DNA from: Gemmatimonadota bacterium
GTDB taxonomy: Bacteria; Latescibacterota; UBA2968; UBA8231
Length of the DNA stretch: 20,028 bases
Reading direction: 5' to 3'
NCBI GenBank assembly: GCA_018673255.1
Contig: JABHDC010000190.1
Location: forward strand, 1 to 20,028
Below are positions 7,946 to 16,471 of the stretch, in pieces. The translations under genes and the position numbers were made by a program. How positions within the stretch are numbered: the first letter of the stretch is position 1; every line of letters starts with the position of its first letter. Under the pieces are notes generated by a model that was given only the letters and a program-made list of their open reading frames with translations, did no database searches and had not been told where the DNA came from.

Positions 7946-9009
7946 CACCCTGACACGGCGCCAAAGGGCACGGGGGTGAAGCACAGCGCAAAGACGAGAA
8001 AGCACAACCAGCCGACCACCTGACGTCCAGGGTTGAGGGGAATGGCCGGGTGAGAGAGGGCAGGATGGCGTCGGCCGAAGAAGGTGAGTAGCAGGGCCAA
8101 TACCAGCCAACCAGGCCAGCCGGCGGGCAGGTCCCAGATGAGGGAGCAAACACCATACAGTCCCAGGCCGAGCAACACTGAAAAGGTGACTCGACCGATC
8201 AGACCGTGGGCTCTGCTGAGCAGGGCGTAGATGATGTGGCCCCCGTCCAGCTGTCCCACCGGAAACAGGTTGAAGGCCGTAATGAAGAGCCCGACCCAAC
8301 CGGCGAAGGCGATAGGATGCAGGATCACCAGCTGGTCATCGGCCAGGACTTCCGGCGACAACCAGGCGGACAGTCCCTGAAACAACAGCGGCGCACCCAG
8401 CTGAATCGTGGTCGGCTCCAGGTGGCGGGGCAATACGCCAAAGTACTCGGGCTCGACTACCGTCGACAGAGGCAAACCGATGATGCAGGCTGCCACGGCC
8501 ACGACGAATCCGGCCAGGGGGCCGGCGGCGCCAATGTCGAGAAGGGCCCGCTTGTGCGGGATCGGCGAACGAATGCGGATGACGGCGCCCAGGGTGCCGA
8601 GGAAAGAGACAAAGGGCAAGGGCAGGAAGTAGGGTAACGACGCCTTGACCCCCCACCGCCGGGCCGCAAAATAGTGGCCGAATTCGTGCACCGTCAGGAT
8701 CGCCAGCAAGGTGGATGCGAAGGGCCAGCCTTCCACGAGATGGACGAGCTGACCAAAACCCTGCAGAGGATTGACCCCCTGTTGCATGGCCCCGGCGGCC
8801 ATCATCGAAAACAGGGTCAGCAGAAAGAGCAATGCGTGTATGGCCGGTGGTGTTGGGCGCGAGGGTTGTGTCTGCGCCTGCCAACCGGTGAATCCGGCAT
8901 CGACTTCATAGGCGCTGCCGGGCGAACGCCACCCCTGCGTCATGGCCGGATGCGGCGTCGGGTGGGACGCCACCGGCGGCGGTGTGGGCTCACGCCGCCA
9001 GAATTTCAC
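7945..9009 (-). CDS. M50-family (site-2-protease type) membrane zinc metalloprotease
   Basis: 354 residues, multi-pass. After a Pro-rich cytoplasmic N-terminus (~55 residues) there is a first membrane helix, then LLAILTVHEFGHYFAARRWG, where HEFGH (108-112) provides two zinc-binding histidines and the catalytic Glu. The third ligand lies in NLFPVGQLDGGH (247-258, Asp of LDGG). GAAGPLAGFVVAV and the following hydrophobic stretches complete the core, and further helices follow at the C-terminus. Family members cut substrates within the membrane, often in regulated proteolysis of anti-sigma factors or other anchored proteins. No PDZ domain is seen. The start is GTG at 9009, overlapping the upstream PorV-type stop by four bases (GTGA). 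Its substrate cannot be told from the sequence. Confidence 0.92.
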   Translation of the reverse strand: MKFWRREPTPPPVASHPTPHPAMTQGWRSPGSAYEVDAGFTGWQAQTQPSRPTPPAIHALLFLLTLFSMMAAGAMQQGVNPLQGFGQLVHLVEGWPFASTLLAILTVHEFGHYFAARRWGVKASLPYFLPLPFVSFLGTLGAVIRIRSPIPHKRALLDIGAAGPLAGFVVAVAACIIGLPLSTVVEPEYFGVLPRHLEPTTIQLGAPLLFQGLSAWLSPEVLADDQLVILHPIAFAGWVGLFITAFNLFPVGQLDGGHIIYALLSRAHGLIGRVTFSVLLGLGLYGVCSLIWDLPAGWPGWLVLALLLTFFGRRHPALSHPAIPLNPGRQVVGWLCFLVFALCFTPVPFGAVSG

Positions 9010-9875
9010 CGGGAGGGCACCGTATCGATGGCCCAGCGCAGGCTGAAGCGGTGGGCCGGACCCAGTCCATCGCCAAATGGGAGATACGCGTAATCGAGTC
9101 GCCAGGGCGCCATCTCGAATCCGGCACCGTAACTCAAGCCCCGTGTGTCGCCACTGTCATAGCCGGCCCTCAACAACAGGCGATCCACAGCCTGCCACTC
9201 CACGCCCGCGTGCAGATCCAGTTCGCCATCGGTCATGTGTCCGGCTGCAGCCAAAAGCATCGGGCCCTGACGTCGAGCGGCACCCAGACGCATCTGCAGA
9301 GGAAGATCTGTCGCGGCCTGATCCAGATTGGTCGTGGTGCCGACATTGCGGACCGCAGCGCCGATATTCCAACCCGCAGTCTCGTACAGCAGGCCCACAT
9401 CGGCGTGGGCGCCACTGGCGGCCTCATCGAAGATGGACTGGCGTACGAAGCGAATCCCGGCACCGGCGCGAAGATGTGTCGCCAATTGCCGCGACCAGGC
9501 CGCGCCAGCCGTCCACTCGTAGACGCCGAATTCACCCTCCGGCTCGAGGGTGGCCCCCGTGCGTCGCTCCAGATCATCACGGTGGGATAACCGCGCGCTC
9601 ACCGCCACCACGTCATCGCCCCGGTGGAACAAGGCGCCCACATATTCGTGACGGATCTGTTCGATCCATTCTGTGTGACTGAACGTCACCGCCTGCTGGC
9701 CCGTGGCCAGGGCGGCAGGATTGGCGGCATCCGCCGTGTAACTGGACAGGGCGACACTCGCTTCACCCAGGGCCGCATCACGAGCGCCCTCTCCCAGGCG
9801 CAGAAAAGCGAAACCGGGCGCGGCCGCTACGGGACTGGCAGCGATCAGGGTCACCACGGCCAGGATACTGAGCAT
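9006..9875 (-). CDS. PorV/PorQ-family outer membrane beta-barrel protein (copy 1)
   Basis: 289 residues. A signal peptide (MLSILAVVTLIAASPVAAA) is followed by the family opening FAFLRLGEGARDAALGEASVALSSYTADAANPAALA, i.e. the 'L..G.GAR..ALG.A..A......A...NPA.L' pattern of PorV/PorQ (UPF0164-like) proteins. The rest alternates amphipathic strands and short turns (for example VAVSARLSHRDDL, AGAGIRFVRQSI, LLLRAGYDSGDTRGLSYGAGF), as in an outer membrane barrel. In Bacteroidota PorV acts with the type IX secretion system; in other phyla the role is unknown. It lies 68 bases downstream of a second family member and overlaps the M50 gene by four bases. No clear Shine-Dalgarno precedes ATG 9875. Confidence 0.85.
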   Translation of the reverse strand: MLSILAVVTLIAASPVAAAPGFAFLRLGEGARDAALGEASVALSSYTADAANPAALATGQQAVTFSHTEWIEQIRHEYVGALFHRGDDVVAVSARLSHRDDLERRTGATLEPEGEFGVYEWTAGAAWSRQLATHLRAGAGIRFVRQSIFDEAASGAHADVGLLYETAGWNIGAAVRNVGTTTNLDQAATDLPLQMRLGAARRQGPMLLAAAGHMTDGELDLHAGVEWQAVDRLLLRAGYDSGDTRGLSYGAGFEMAPWRLDYAYLPFGDGLGPAHRFSLRWAIDTVPSR

Positions 9876-9943
9876 CAGTGGCCGTTGAATACCAACGCCC
9901 CGAATGCCAGCGTACCACGTGACTGCCGATGAGTCTCGATGTC

Positions 9944-10897
9944 TCAGAACACACCTCCTACGCTCAGAATGGAGCGGCCACCGGCGCCCAGATCGTCAGC
10001 GACCCAGGCATAGTGGAGCTGCAGAGCCTCACGATGCATCGGTCGGATCGAGATGCCCAACGATGGCAGCCCGAGCCCATCCGCATCACCGATGCGGTGC
10101 ATCCCGGCTCGCAGACTCAACATCGGCGACAGGTCGGCTTCGGCACCCAGATGGAGTCGCGGTTGGGCGATGCCGCCCATGTCGAACAACTCGGCATCGA
10201 CGCCGAATGTGAAGTGATGCCAGGCACCGCCGAGGCCGACATACGGCGTGGGCGGCAGGTCGTCCTCTGAGGCACTGGATTGCGAGGCGGCGCGGCGCAC
10301 GTCCCAGGACAGCTTGCCCAGAAGATTGCGGGCACCCACAGCGACCTGCCACTGGGGCCTGATCTCAATCTGTGCGCCTACGTCGATGGCCCGCCCGGAG
10401 GCGGTCGATGTCCCGGTGCCTGGTACATCGATCTCATGGTTCAGCACTTTGAAACTGCCACCGATCCGCACGCGTTCGTTGATCTTCGTGCCCAGGGCGA
10501 AACCGATGGCACGCTGGGCATCATCGATGCTGCCGACCACATCGCCGGAACCGGTGCGGGCATCGATCGCGCCAGCACTGGCGTGGATCCAGGTCAGACC
10601 GAAGGCGAGGCCACCGCGCAGATTCATGGCGGCGGCCAGGGTGGCGTGCGTGCGATCCAGAGACATGGGTTGTACTGAAGCCAGCACGGCGTGTCCTTGT
10701 TGGGCCGCCAGACCCGCAGGGTTGTAGTACACAGCCTCGGCGCCGGTCACCTGGGCACTCAGGGCGCCACCCATGCCGGGAGCGCGGGCACCCATGCCCA
10801 GATCGAGGAAGGCGGCGCCAGTCTGAGCCGATACCGGCACCAGCGTGCCGGCCAGTGCCAGCAGGGCGATTGCCACAGAGGTTGTTCGGCGTCGCAT
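9944..10897 (-). CDS. PorV/PorQ-family outer membrane beta-barrel protein (copy 2)
   Basis: 317 residues. A signal peptide (MRRRTTSVAIALLALAGTLVPVSA) precedes QTGAAFLDLGMGARAPGMGGALSAQVTGAEAVYYNPAGLAAQ, the N-terminal signature of the family and better preserved than in copy 1. Barrel-like strands follow (GLAFGLTWIHAS, RVRIGGSFKVLNHEI, QWQVAVGARNLLGKLSWD, LSLRAGMHRIGDADGLGLPSLGISIRP) and the chain ends on a C-terminal phenylalanine, as many outer membrane barrels do. Its start shares one base with the stop of the propeller gene (TGATG), so the secreted propeller and this protein are likely made together. Copies 1 and 2 differ enough to be an old duplication. Confidence 0.87.
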   Translation of the reverse strand: MRRRTTSVAIALLALAGTLVPVSAQTGAAFLDLGMGARAPGMGGALSAQVTGAEAVYYNPAGLAAQQGHAVLASVQPMSLDRTHATLAAAMNLRGGLAFGLTWIHASAGAIDARTGSGDVVGSIDDAQRAIGFALGTKINERVRIGGSFKVLNHEIDVPGTGTSTASGRAIDVGAQIEIRPQWQVAVGARNLLGKLSWDVRRAASQSSASEDDLPPTPYVGLGGAWHHFTFGVDAELFDMGGIAQPRLHLGAEADLSPMLSLRAGMHRIGDADGLGLPSLGISIRPMHREALQLHYAWVADDLGAGGRSILSVGGVF

Positions 10898-12654
10898 CAG
10901 TCCAGCACCACGATCTTGCCGTGCGCATCGGATCCATCGGCGGTGATTCGGTAGAAATAGATGCCATTGGCCACCGGATGGCCGTCATCGTCCAGGCCGT
11001 CCCAGTTCTCGCCGTGATTGCGTTCGCCGCCCCGGGCGGCTCCATCCAGCAGAGATCGGACGCGTCGGGAGGCGAAATCGAAGATCTCAATGGTCACATC
11101 CGCCGACTCACTGAGGCTGTAGACGATCCGGCAGCGATCGCCGCCATCGGGTGCGAAGGGATTCGGAGCGGCGTAGGTGCGAATACGATTTGCGTCCACC
11201 ACACCGCCCTCACCGATCACCTCGTCCCCGTCCAGACTCGGTGTCTTGACGGGAAAGCTGAGGATCGTCCAACTCGAGCCACCATCAATCGACAGTCCGA
11301 GCCCATTGTCGGCGCCTACCCAGATGGATGTGCCACCCTCAGCCAGCGGTACGTGGGTGATCCCGATGAAGGGCGGCCGCAGCTGTTCGCGTGTGAAGGG
11401 ATCCTCCACCAGCACCTGGCCCCACGTGTCCCCATCCGTGCTCAGCAGCAGACCGTCATTGGTGCCGGCCCAGACTGTATCGGCAGGCCCAAAGGCAAAG
11501 TCCCAGGCGAAGGTCGGCCCCGTAATCCGCCAGGTCTCGCCCCCATCCTCACTGACACTCATGGCACTGGTCTGTCCCGGTCCGATGGTCGTGGAGGTGC
11601 CCGCCCAGATGACGGATCGACCGTCCTGGGTGAGCTGTCGTTCCACCGCCACGCCCCAGTTGCCTGATGGATTGCCCGGCAGCGGTTCGTCGAATTCGTT
11701 GAGACGGGCGCGGTGATTCTTCCAGGTGGCACCGAAGTCGGTGCTGGATGCCAGGCCGCTGGATGTGCCCACCCACACCGTGTCGCCGAAGGCGGTGACC
11801 GAGAAGCTCCGATGCAGCAGATAGAGGCGCGAGAGACTGTCGGCGGCGGCCAGCGCGGCATCGATCTGTGCCTGAGGTGCGCCGGCACTGGTCAGACTGT
11901 CTGCTTCGAACAACCGCAAGCCCACCTCATCCTGCGTGTCGCTGGCCAGAAAGGCAATACGATCGCCCCCACCGGGCACGGCACGCTCCCATGTCCGGCC
12001 GAAGTCGGTTGTGCGCACGGTGGAGCCGGAAAAGAAGGCGGCCCACACTGTGTCGCCGGCGATGGATACACCAAAACAGCCATTTTGCACGGGCGTGACG
12101 GGTCCGGCTTCGAAACCTGGTCGAGTGGTGTCGAAGATGGCCCCGTTGGACACGTGCTGCCACGTGGAACCCCCATCCGTCGACCAACTCAACCCGCTGC
12201 CCACCTGGGGCGGGGGAGAGACGTCAGCCACGAGGGAGTCAAAAATCGTTGCAGCCCACACGGTGTCACCCACCGCGTCCAGGGCGCTCACGGCACCTCG
12301 ACCCAGTCCATTGGCTTCAGTGAAGGTGCGCCAATTCTGCGCCGACAGGCCTGTACCATCGGCCGGATTCCAGCGGGCCAGACCGCGTTCGGTGGCGACC
12401 CAGAGATACTGGCCAGACCACACGACATCACTCATGCTGGTGCCGACCAGTCCGGCCAGGGGGCCGGTCTCATCCTGGTGAAAGGTCTGCGGCAGCAGCG
12501 CCGATGCGGTGGTCGCGGCCAGTGCCAACAGGAAGAGGATGATCGGCAATCTGCGTAGCTGGCCCGGCGAGGGGGTGTCCGCCTCGTGGGCGCTGGGTCG
12601 GTCAGCCACCCGTGTCGGTGCTGTCGGGGCCCCAGGCACGGGTGCCTCAGGCAT
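10897..12654 (-). CDS. Secreted Asp-box (BNR-like) beta-propeller with FlgD/Por-type C-terminal domain
   Basis: 585 residues from ATG 12654, which overlaps the PHP gene end by eight bases. The N-terminus is a ~35-residue Pro-rich stretch, then a hydrophobic segment (LPIILFLLALAATTASA) acting as signal or anchor. The body has repeated Asp-box motifs S-x-D-x-G-x-T-W: SWSTDGGSTW, RTTDFGRTW, SSTDFGATW, SVSEDGGETW, LLSTDGDTW, LSIDGGSSW. Each alternates with GDTVWA/GTNDG-type strands, which together form a beta-propeller. The last ~85 residues (YAAPNPFAPDGG, VTIEIFDFASRRVRSLLDG, ENWDGLDDDGHPVANGIYFYRI) form a FlgD-like Ig fold of the kind used as a type IX sorting tail or surface domain in FCB bacteria. 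No enzyme active site is recognised. It lies upstream of two PorV-family genes. Confidence 0.85.
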   Translation of the reverse strand: MPEAPVPGAPTAPTRVADRPSAHEADTPSPGQLRRLPIILFLLALAATTASALLPQTFHQDETGPLAGLVGTSMSDVVWSGQYLWVATERGLARWNPADGTGLSAQNWRTFTEANGLGRGAVSALDAVGDTVWAATIFDSLVADVSPPPQVGSGLSWSTDGGSTWQHVSNGAIFDTTRPGFEAGPVTPVQNGCFGVSIAGDTVWAAFFSGSTVRTTDFGRTWERAVPGGGDRIAFLASDTQDEVGLRLFEADSLTSAGAPQAQIDAALAAADSLSRLYLLHRSFSVTAFGDTVWVGTSSGLASSTDFGATWKNHRARLNEFDEPLPGNPSGNWGVAVERQLTQDGRSVIWAGTSTTIGPGQTSAMSVSEDGGETWRITGPTFAWDFAFGPADTVWAGTNDGLLLSTDGDTWGQVLVEDPFTREQLRPPFIGITHVPLAEGGTSIWVGADNGLGLSIDGGSSWTILSFPVKTPSLDGDEVIGEGGVVDANRIRTYAAPNPFAPDGGDRCRIVYSLSESADVTIEIFDFASRRVRSLLDGAARGGERNHGENWDGLDDDGHPVANGIYFYRITADGSDAHGKIVVLD

Positions 12655-13474
12655 AGGACGCTGCCCGCGCGCTGAGAGCTTCGACGGCTTCGACGCCGAT
12701 CCCGTAGTCGCCGATGCCCACACCACCGGCGTCGCCATGGCTGTCGGATCCGCCCGATGTCAGTAGGCCATATCGTTCGGCGATGTCGAGATAGTGCTCG
12801 ATCTGCGGTGGCTGGTGGGCGGGATGGTAGACTTCCACGCCATCCAGGCCGACCTCGACCAGCTTCTGGATCACCGGTTCCGACACGACCATACCCGGGT
12901 GGGCCAGGACCGCAACGCCACCCAGTTCATGCACCAGGCCGATCACCTCTGCCGCCGGAGATCGAGGTTTGGGCACGTCGGCAGGCCGGCGATCACCGAT
13001 GAAGCGGACGAAGGCTTCTTCCTTGTTCATGGCGGCGCCTGAAGCGACGATGGCGGCGGCAATGTGCGGCCGACCCAGCGGGCCGCCTGCCGTGCGTTCC
13101 AGGACGTCTTCGAGTGTGACGGGCACACCCAGCCCATTGAGTCGTTCGACCATCGCTGCGCCACGCTCATGTCGACGTCGCCGCAATTCGACCAGATGTG
13201 TGGCCAGCCGCTCAGAGTGGTGGTCGACGAAATAGGCCAGCAGATGCAGTTCACGCTCGTTGACGTGCGCGCTCAGTTCGGTGCCCGGCACGACACTCAC
13301 GCCGTGCTTCTCACCTGCCGCAATGGCCTCATCGATACCGGCCACGGTGTCATGGTCGGTGAGACTGAGCACGCGGACGCCGGCGGCAAGGGCCTCTTCG
13401 ACTGCCTGCGTGGGTGTACGCAGACCGTCCGAACAGGACGAGTGGGTATGGAGATCGGCCAGGTTATACTGCAC
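12647..13474 (-). CDS. PHP-domain metal-dependent phosphoesterase
   Basis: 275 residues. All PHP metal-site motifs are present in order: ADLHTHSSCSDG (residues 6-17), LTDHDT, VPGTELSA, GRPHIA, LAHPG and the final GSDSHG. This is the layout of the stand-alone YciV/RNase AM type, whose members hydrolyse nucleoside 3',5'-bisphosphates or trim RNA 5' ends using divalent metals. The exact substrate is not settled by sequence. The start is GTG at 13474, placed so that the first motif sits at the N-terminus as usual; no clear Shine-Dalgarno is visible. It heads the long minus-strand block, 161 bases after the sigma factor gene, and overlaps the propeller gene. Confidence 0.9.
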   Translation of the reverse strand: MQYNLADLHTHSSCSDGLRTPTQAVEEALAAGVRVLSLTDHDTVAGIDEAIAAGEKHGVSVVPGTELSAHVNERELHLLAYFVDHHSERLATHLVELRRRRHERGAAMVERLNGLGVPVTLEDVLERTAGGPLGRPHIAAAIVASGAAMNKEEAFVRFIGDRRPADVPKPRSPAAEVIGLVHELGGVAVLAHPGMVVSEPVIQKLVEVGLDGVEVYHPAHQPPQIEHYLDIAERYGLLTSGGSDSHGDAGGVGIGDYGIGVEAVEALSARAASYA

Positions 13475-13635
13475 GGATGAGATCGCAGACGTCGACGGAG
13501 GGATGCGGGCAGGGCAACGTCAGTGTGACGGTGCCCGAAGGGGGCATGAGAAGCAGCCCCAAAGTCAGACGATCTAATGTAAGGATCAGTTCCGTCTGCG
13601 GAAGAGCCCATTGCGTCGCCGGCGGACTGCATCAC
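13475..13635. other. Spacer between sigma factor and PHP genes
   Basis: 161 bases without a convincing gene. On the minus strand GGGGC (13560-13556) and GCCCC (13545-13541) could pair around a 10-base loop, but no T run follows, so it is at best a weak terminator for the sigma gene. I found no promoter with good boxes and spacing for the PHP gene, though some control element for the long block is expected here. Confidence 0.4.
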
Positions 13636-14517
13636 TCAGTTGCTGGACAACTCCACCAGCAGGTCGCCGTGCTCGCGCCGGACCCGCTCCAGGGCGCGAT
13701 CGCGCAACTGGCGGATCCGTTCACGGGTCAGCCCGAGGATTTCGCCGATCTGCTCCAGCGTCATCGGGTCCTGATCTTCCAGGCCGAAGTAGGCCCGCAG
13801 AATCAGTTGTTCCCGCTCGTCGAGGCCGTTCAGGCTTTTGTGCAAGGCCTGGAAGAGGGCGGCAGAATCGAAGGATTCCTCGAATCCAGGACCCTCCGCT
13901 GCCATGACGGCCAGCATCGTGTCCTCGCCTTCCGTATCGCTCAGCGGTGCATCAAGAGACACATCATTCTGGCTCAGTTCCACGGCATTGCGCGTTCGCG
14001 CCATGCTGATCTCGGCAGCGGCGGCGATTTCTTCCAGTGTCGGCGCCCGGCCCAGGCGTTGGGTCAAGCTGGCGGACAGCTTTTCCACTTTCTGCAGGTC
14101 ATTGACCTGACTCATCGGGGGCCGTGCGGCGCGGCTCTGTTCGGCCAGGGCCTTGAGGATCGCCTGGCGAATCCACCACACGGCGTAGGTGATGAATTTG
14201 AAGCCCCGGGTCTCGTCGAAGCGTTTGACCGCCTCGAGCAGGCCGTAGTTGCCTTCGGCGATCAACTCGAGAAAAGACATGCCGTAGTTGTTGTATTTCT
14301 TGGCGACACTGACGACGAAACGCAGGTTGGCCGTGACCAGCTCGTCGGCGGCGGAATCATCGCCACTACGGGCCCGCTGGACCAGTTCCGTCTCCTGCTT
14401 GCGAGACAGAGGGGTGTAGTCGCGGATATCTCGCCAGTAGGCCTCTACCGGATCCAGCGTTCCTGTGCCGCGGGCAGGTGCGGTGATCAAACGCTCTATT
14501 TTCGTATCGGTCGCCAT
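13636..14517 (-). CDS. RNA polymerase sigma factor, RpoD/SigA-like (group 2 or short primary sigma)
   Basis: 293 residues. Region 1.2 (DPVEAYWRDIRDYTPLSRKQETELVQRAR) is followed by region 2 (AADELVTANLRFVVSVAKKYNNYGMSFLELIAEGNYGLLEAVKRFD..RGFKFITYAVWWIRQAI), which binds core polymerase and melts the -10 box. Region 3 (ARPPMSQVNDLQKVEKL, RLGRAPTLEEIAAA) precedes region 4 (LDEREQLILRAYFGLEDQDPMTLEQIGEILGLTRERIRQLRDRALERVR), the -35-reading helix-turn-helix. There is no region 1.1 and the protein is shorter than typical RpoD, so it may be a non-essential group 2 factor; short primary sigmas also exist. It stands alone, with a GC-rich hairpin 39 bases ahead of its ATG and AAGAG just before it. 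Confidence 0.93.
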   Translation of the reverse strand: MATDTKIERLITAPARGTGTLDPVEAYWRDIRDYTPLSRKQETELVQRARSGDDSAADELVTANLRFVVSVAKKYNNYGMSFLELIAEGNYGLLEAVKRFDETRGFKFITYAVWWIRQAILKALAEQSRAARPPMSQVNDLQKVEKLSASLTQRLGRAPTLEEIAAAAEISMARTRNAVELSQNDVSLDAPLSDTEGEDTMLAVMAAEGPGFEESFDSAALFQALHKSLNGLDEREQLILRAYFGLEDQDPMTLEQIGEILGLTRERIRQLRDRALERVRREHGDLLVELSSN

Positions 14518-14555
14518 CGCTCTTGTTTTCCCAATGGGTTAGAACGGTCCGAAGC

Positions 14556-14573
14556 GCCGTCGGTTCCGACGGC
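14556..14573 (-). repeat. Perfect GC-rich inverted repeat ahead of the sigma factor gene
   Basis: GCCGTCGG and CCGACGGC form a perfect inverted repeat with two bases between, foldable as a 7-bp stem with a 4-base loop. It lies 39-56 bases upstream of the sigma ATG. No T run follows on either strand, so it does not look like an intrinsic terminator for rhaB. It could be an operator or a 5' UTR hairpin. Confidence 0.4.
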
Positions 14574-14682
14574 ACGGGTTCCCCTCTGCCCTCGGTACAT
14601 CGGCGCAGAATCACAAAAGCTTGAGCAATGGAGAGTGGCGACCGGCTAAATTGGCCAGGTCGCGGGTGGTTCCTGGCCGCGG

Positions 14683-16185
14683 CTAGAGAAGGGCGGCGAA
14701 GCGCCCGTACGCCTCGTCCCAGGCGGCTGAATCCGCCTGAGAAGGTTCGTATCGGCGAGGTTCGAAGGAGTCGATCACCACCTGCCGGATGTCGGCCAGG
14801 GATGAGACCCAACCCAGGCCGAGGGCCTGCACGAGCAAATTGCCGATTCCCGTCGCCTCGGCGGGTCCGGCCACGACGGGCCGCCCGGTGGCATCGGCTG
14901 TGAGCTGACAGAGCAATTCGTTCTGAATGCCACCGCCGACGATGTGGATCGTCTCGAGTCGCCGCCCCAACACGGCTTCCAGTTGCTCCAACACCTGGCG
15001 GTATTTCAACGCCAGGCTGTCCAACACGCAACGCACGATGGCGCCCTCATTCGACGGGAGATTCTGCGAGGTCTCAGCACAATACCGGGCGATCCGAGCC
15101 GGCATGTCTCCGGGCGGCATGAAACGCTCATCGTCCGGATCCACCAATGCGCCCAACCCCGGTGCACCGGCCGCTGCCTGTGTCAGCTCGGCGTAGGAGA
15201 ACTCGCTGCCTTCGTGCAGCCAGGTGCGACGGCATTCCTGCACCAGCCACAATCCCATGATGTTCTTCAGGAAGCGGTACGTGCCGCCCACACCGCCTTC
15301 ATTGGTAAAATTGTGACGCAGTGCCTCGGCGCCCAGCTCTGGCGCGCTCAATTCAGCTCCCATGAGCGACCAGGTCCCTGAACTGATATAGGCGAAGTCG
15401 CCCGTGCCCACGCCTGCAGCCGGTACGGCGGCCACAGCCGAACCTGTGTCGTGTGTGGCCGGCAGAATCACCGGCACGTCACCGGTCAGGCCGCAACGCT
15501 TGAGCACACTCTCCCGAATCGTGCCCAGCTGTGTGCCTGGCGCTGCAATGGGAGGTAAGATATGGGAGGGCAGATCAAAGGCTTCGCACAGAGCCTGGGA
15601 CCACTGCCCCTGACTGGGGTCGAATAACTGGGTCGTTGTGGCGTTGGAGAACTCGCCGCTGCGCTCGCCGGAGAGAAAATAGTGCAGCAGGTCGGGGATC
15701 ATCAGCAGTTGTTCGGCGGCGGCCAGCTGCGGTGAGTCCGCCTGGCGCAGGGCCAGCAACTGATACAGGGAATTCAGCTTCATGAACTGGATTCCTGTGT
15801 GCGCGAAGATCTGCTCACGCGGCAGAATCTCGAAGGCCTTCTCGAGCATGCCATCCGTGTGTGCATCGCGATAGTGTCGCGGGTTACCCAACAGGGATCC
15901 GTCACCGGCCAGCAGGGCAAAATCAACGCCCCACGTATCGATGCCCACCGAGGCGATGGAAGCACCGCTCTGGGCGGCCAGACTCAGTCCCCGTTCGATC
16001 TCGGCACCGAGTCGCAGCGGATCCCAGTAGAGACGATCCAGAAGCGGCACGCCACCCGTCTCAAATCGGTGGATCTCCTCCAGTGCCAGACGTCGGCCAT
16101 CAAACCGGCCGAGAATGGCGCGGCCACTCTCCGCACCCAGGTCGAAGGCCAGCGAGGCGCCCGCAGTATCTGCCGATCCACTCAC
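14683..16185 (-). CDS. rhaB: Rhamnulokinase (FGGY carbohydrate kinase)
   Basis: 500 residues, the usual length. Rhamnulokinase phosphorylates L-rhamnulose on the way to dihydroxyacetone phosphate and lactaldehyde. Visible marks: N-terminal LAFDLGAESGRAILGRFDG (phosphate loop with the rhamnulokinase-type GAxSGR), SVGIDTWGVDFALL, HTGIQFMKLNSLYQL, the catalytic-Asp segment PATHDTGSAVAAVP, YISSGTWSLMG, and the C-terminal IHIVGGGIQNELLCQLTADATGRPVVAGPAEATGIGNLLVQ. The GTG start at 16185 overlaps the preceding small ORF by four bases (GTGA). No other rhamnose genes (isomerase, aldolase, permease) lie in the window; instead the operon starts with purC. The sugar assignment rests on overall similarity; a related FGGY kinase is possible but less likely. 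Confidence 0.9.
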   Translation of the reverse strand: MSGSADTAGASLAFDLGAESGRAILGRFDGRRLALEEIHRFETGGVPLLDRLYWDPLRLGAEIERGLSLAAQSGASIASVGIDTWGVDFALLAGDGSLLGNPRHYRDAHTDGMLEKAFEILPREQIFAHTGIQFMKLNSLYQLLALRQADSPQLAAAEQLLMIPDLLHYFLSGERSGEFSNATTTQLFDPSQGQWSQALCEAFDLPSHILPPIAAPGTQLGTIRESVLKRCGLTGDVPVILPATHDTGSAVAAVPAAGVGTGDFAYISSGTWSLMGAELSAPELGAEALRHNFTNEGGVGGTYRFLKNIMGLWLVQECRRTWLHEGSEFSYAELTQAAAGAPGLGALVDPDDERFMPPGDMPARIARYCAETSQNLPSNEGAIVRCVLDSLALKYRQVLEQLEAVLGRRLETIHIVGGGIQNELLCQLTADATGRPVVAGPAEATGIGNLLVQALGLGWVSSLADIRQVVIDSFEPRRYEPSQADSAAWDEAYGRFAALL

Positions 16186-16460
16186 AGGTAGTTGAGTCCC
16201 AATTCCGCTACATACTCGCGGGTGGGATTGTCGAGGAGAGAGCAGAGCAGCGCAATGCCAAAGTCACGGTCCAGCTTCTGCGCATACTCACTCTGTTCGT
16301 CGCGGAAGTTGAGTCGCTGGAATCCCAGCACAGACTTCTTGAATTCCTCTGGGTTTTCCTGGATGATCATCTGCGCGTATTCGGAACGACGCAGCGCCTC
16401 CTCCACGTAGTCTTCCCCAAAGATCTCCTCCAGTACAGAGCGTAGTTGGCGATGGAGCAC
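16182..16460 (-). CDS. Small hypothetical protein (orf92) between purC and rhaB
   Basis: I do not recognise it. 92 residues from a GTG at 16460, 11 bases after the previous small ORF ends, with GGAA five bases upstream. It is rich in charged and helical residues: LRSVLEEIFGEDYVEEALRRSEYAQMI, then NPEEFKKSVLGFQRLNFRDEQSEYAQKLDRDFGIALLCSLLDNP and a final YVAELGLNYL. It looks like a soluble helical protein. The frame is open upstream to 16838, but that part overlaps purC and reads as poor, Arg/Pro/Ser-rich noise. Its stop overlaps the rhaB GTG, so coupled translation is likely. It could be the second half of a frameshifted gene with orf86. Confidence 0.6.
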   Translation of the reverse strand: MLHRQLRSVLEEIFGEDYVEEALRRSEYAQMIIQENPEEFKKSVLGFQRLNFRDEQSEYAQKLDRDFGIALLCSLLDNPTREYVAELGLNYL

Positions 16461-16471
16461 AGGGTTCCGGT

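Noticed and set aside
11713..12558. Plus-strand open frame of 281 codons
   Set aside because: Antisense to the propeller gene, whose Asp-box repeats are clear.
13541..13560. Possible terminator hairpin after the sigma factor gene
   Set aside because: Only a 5-bp stem with a large loop and no T run, so it was left as a remark in the spacer entry.
13414..14649. Plus-strand open frame of 411 codons
   Set aside because: Antisense to the sigma factor gene; no signal, domain or ribosome site of its own.
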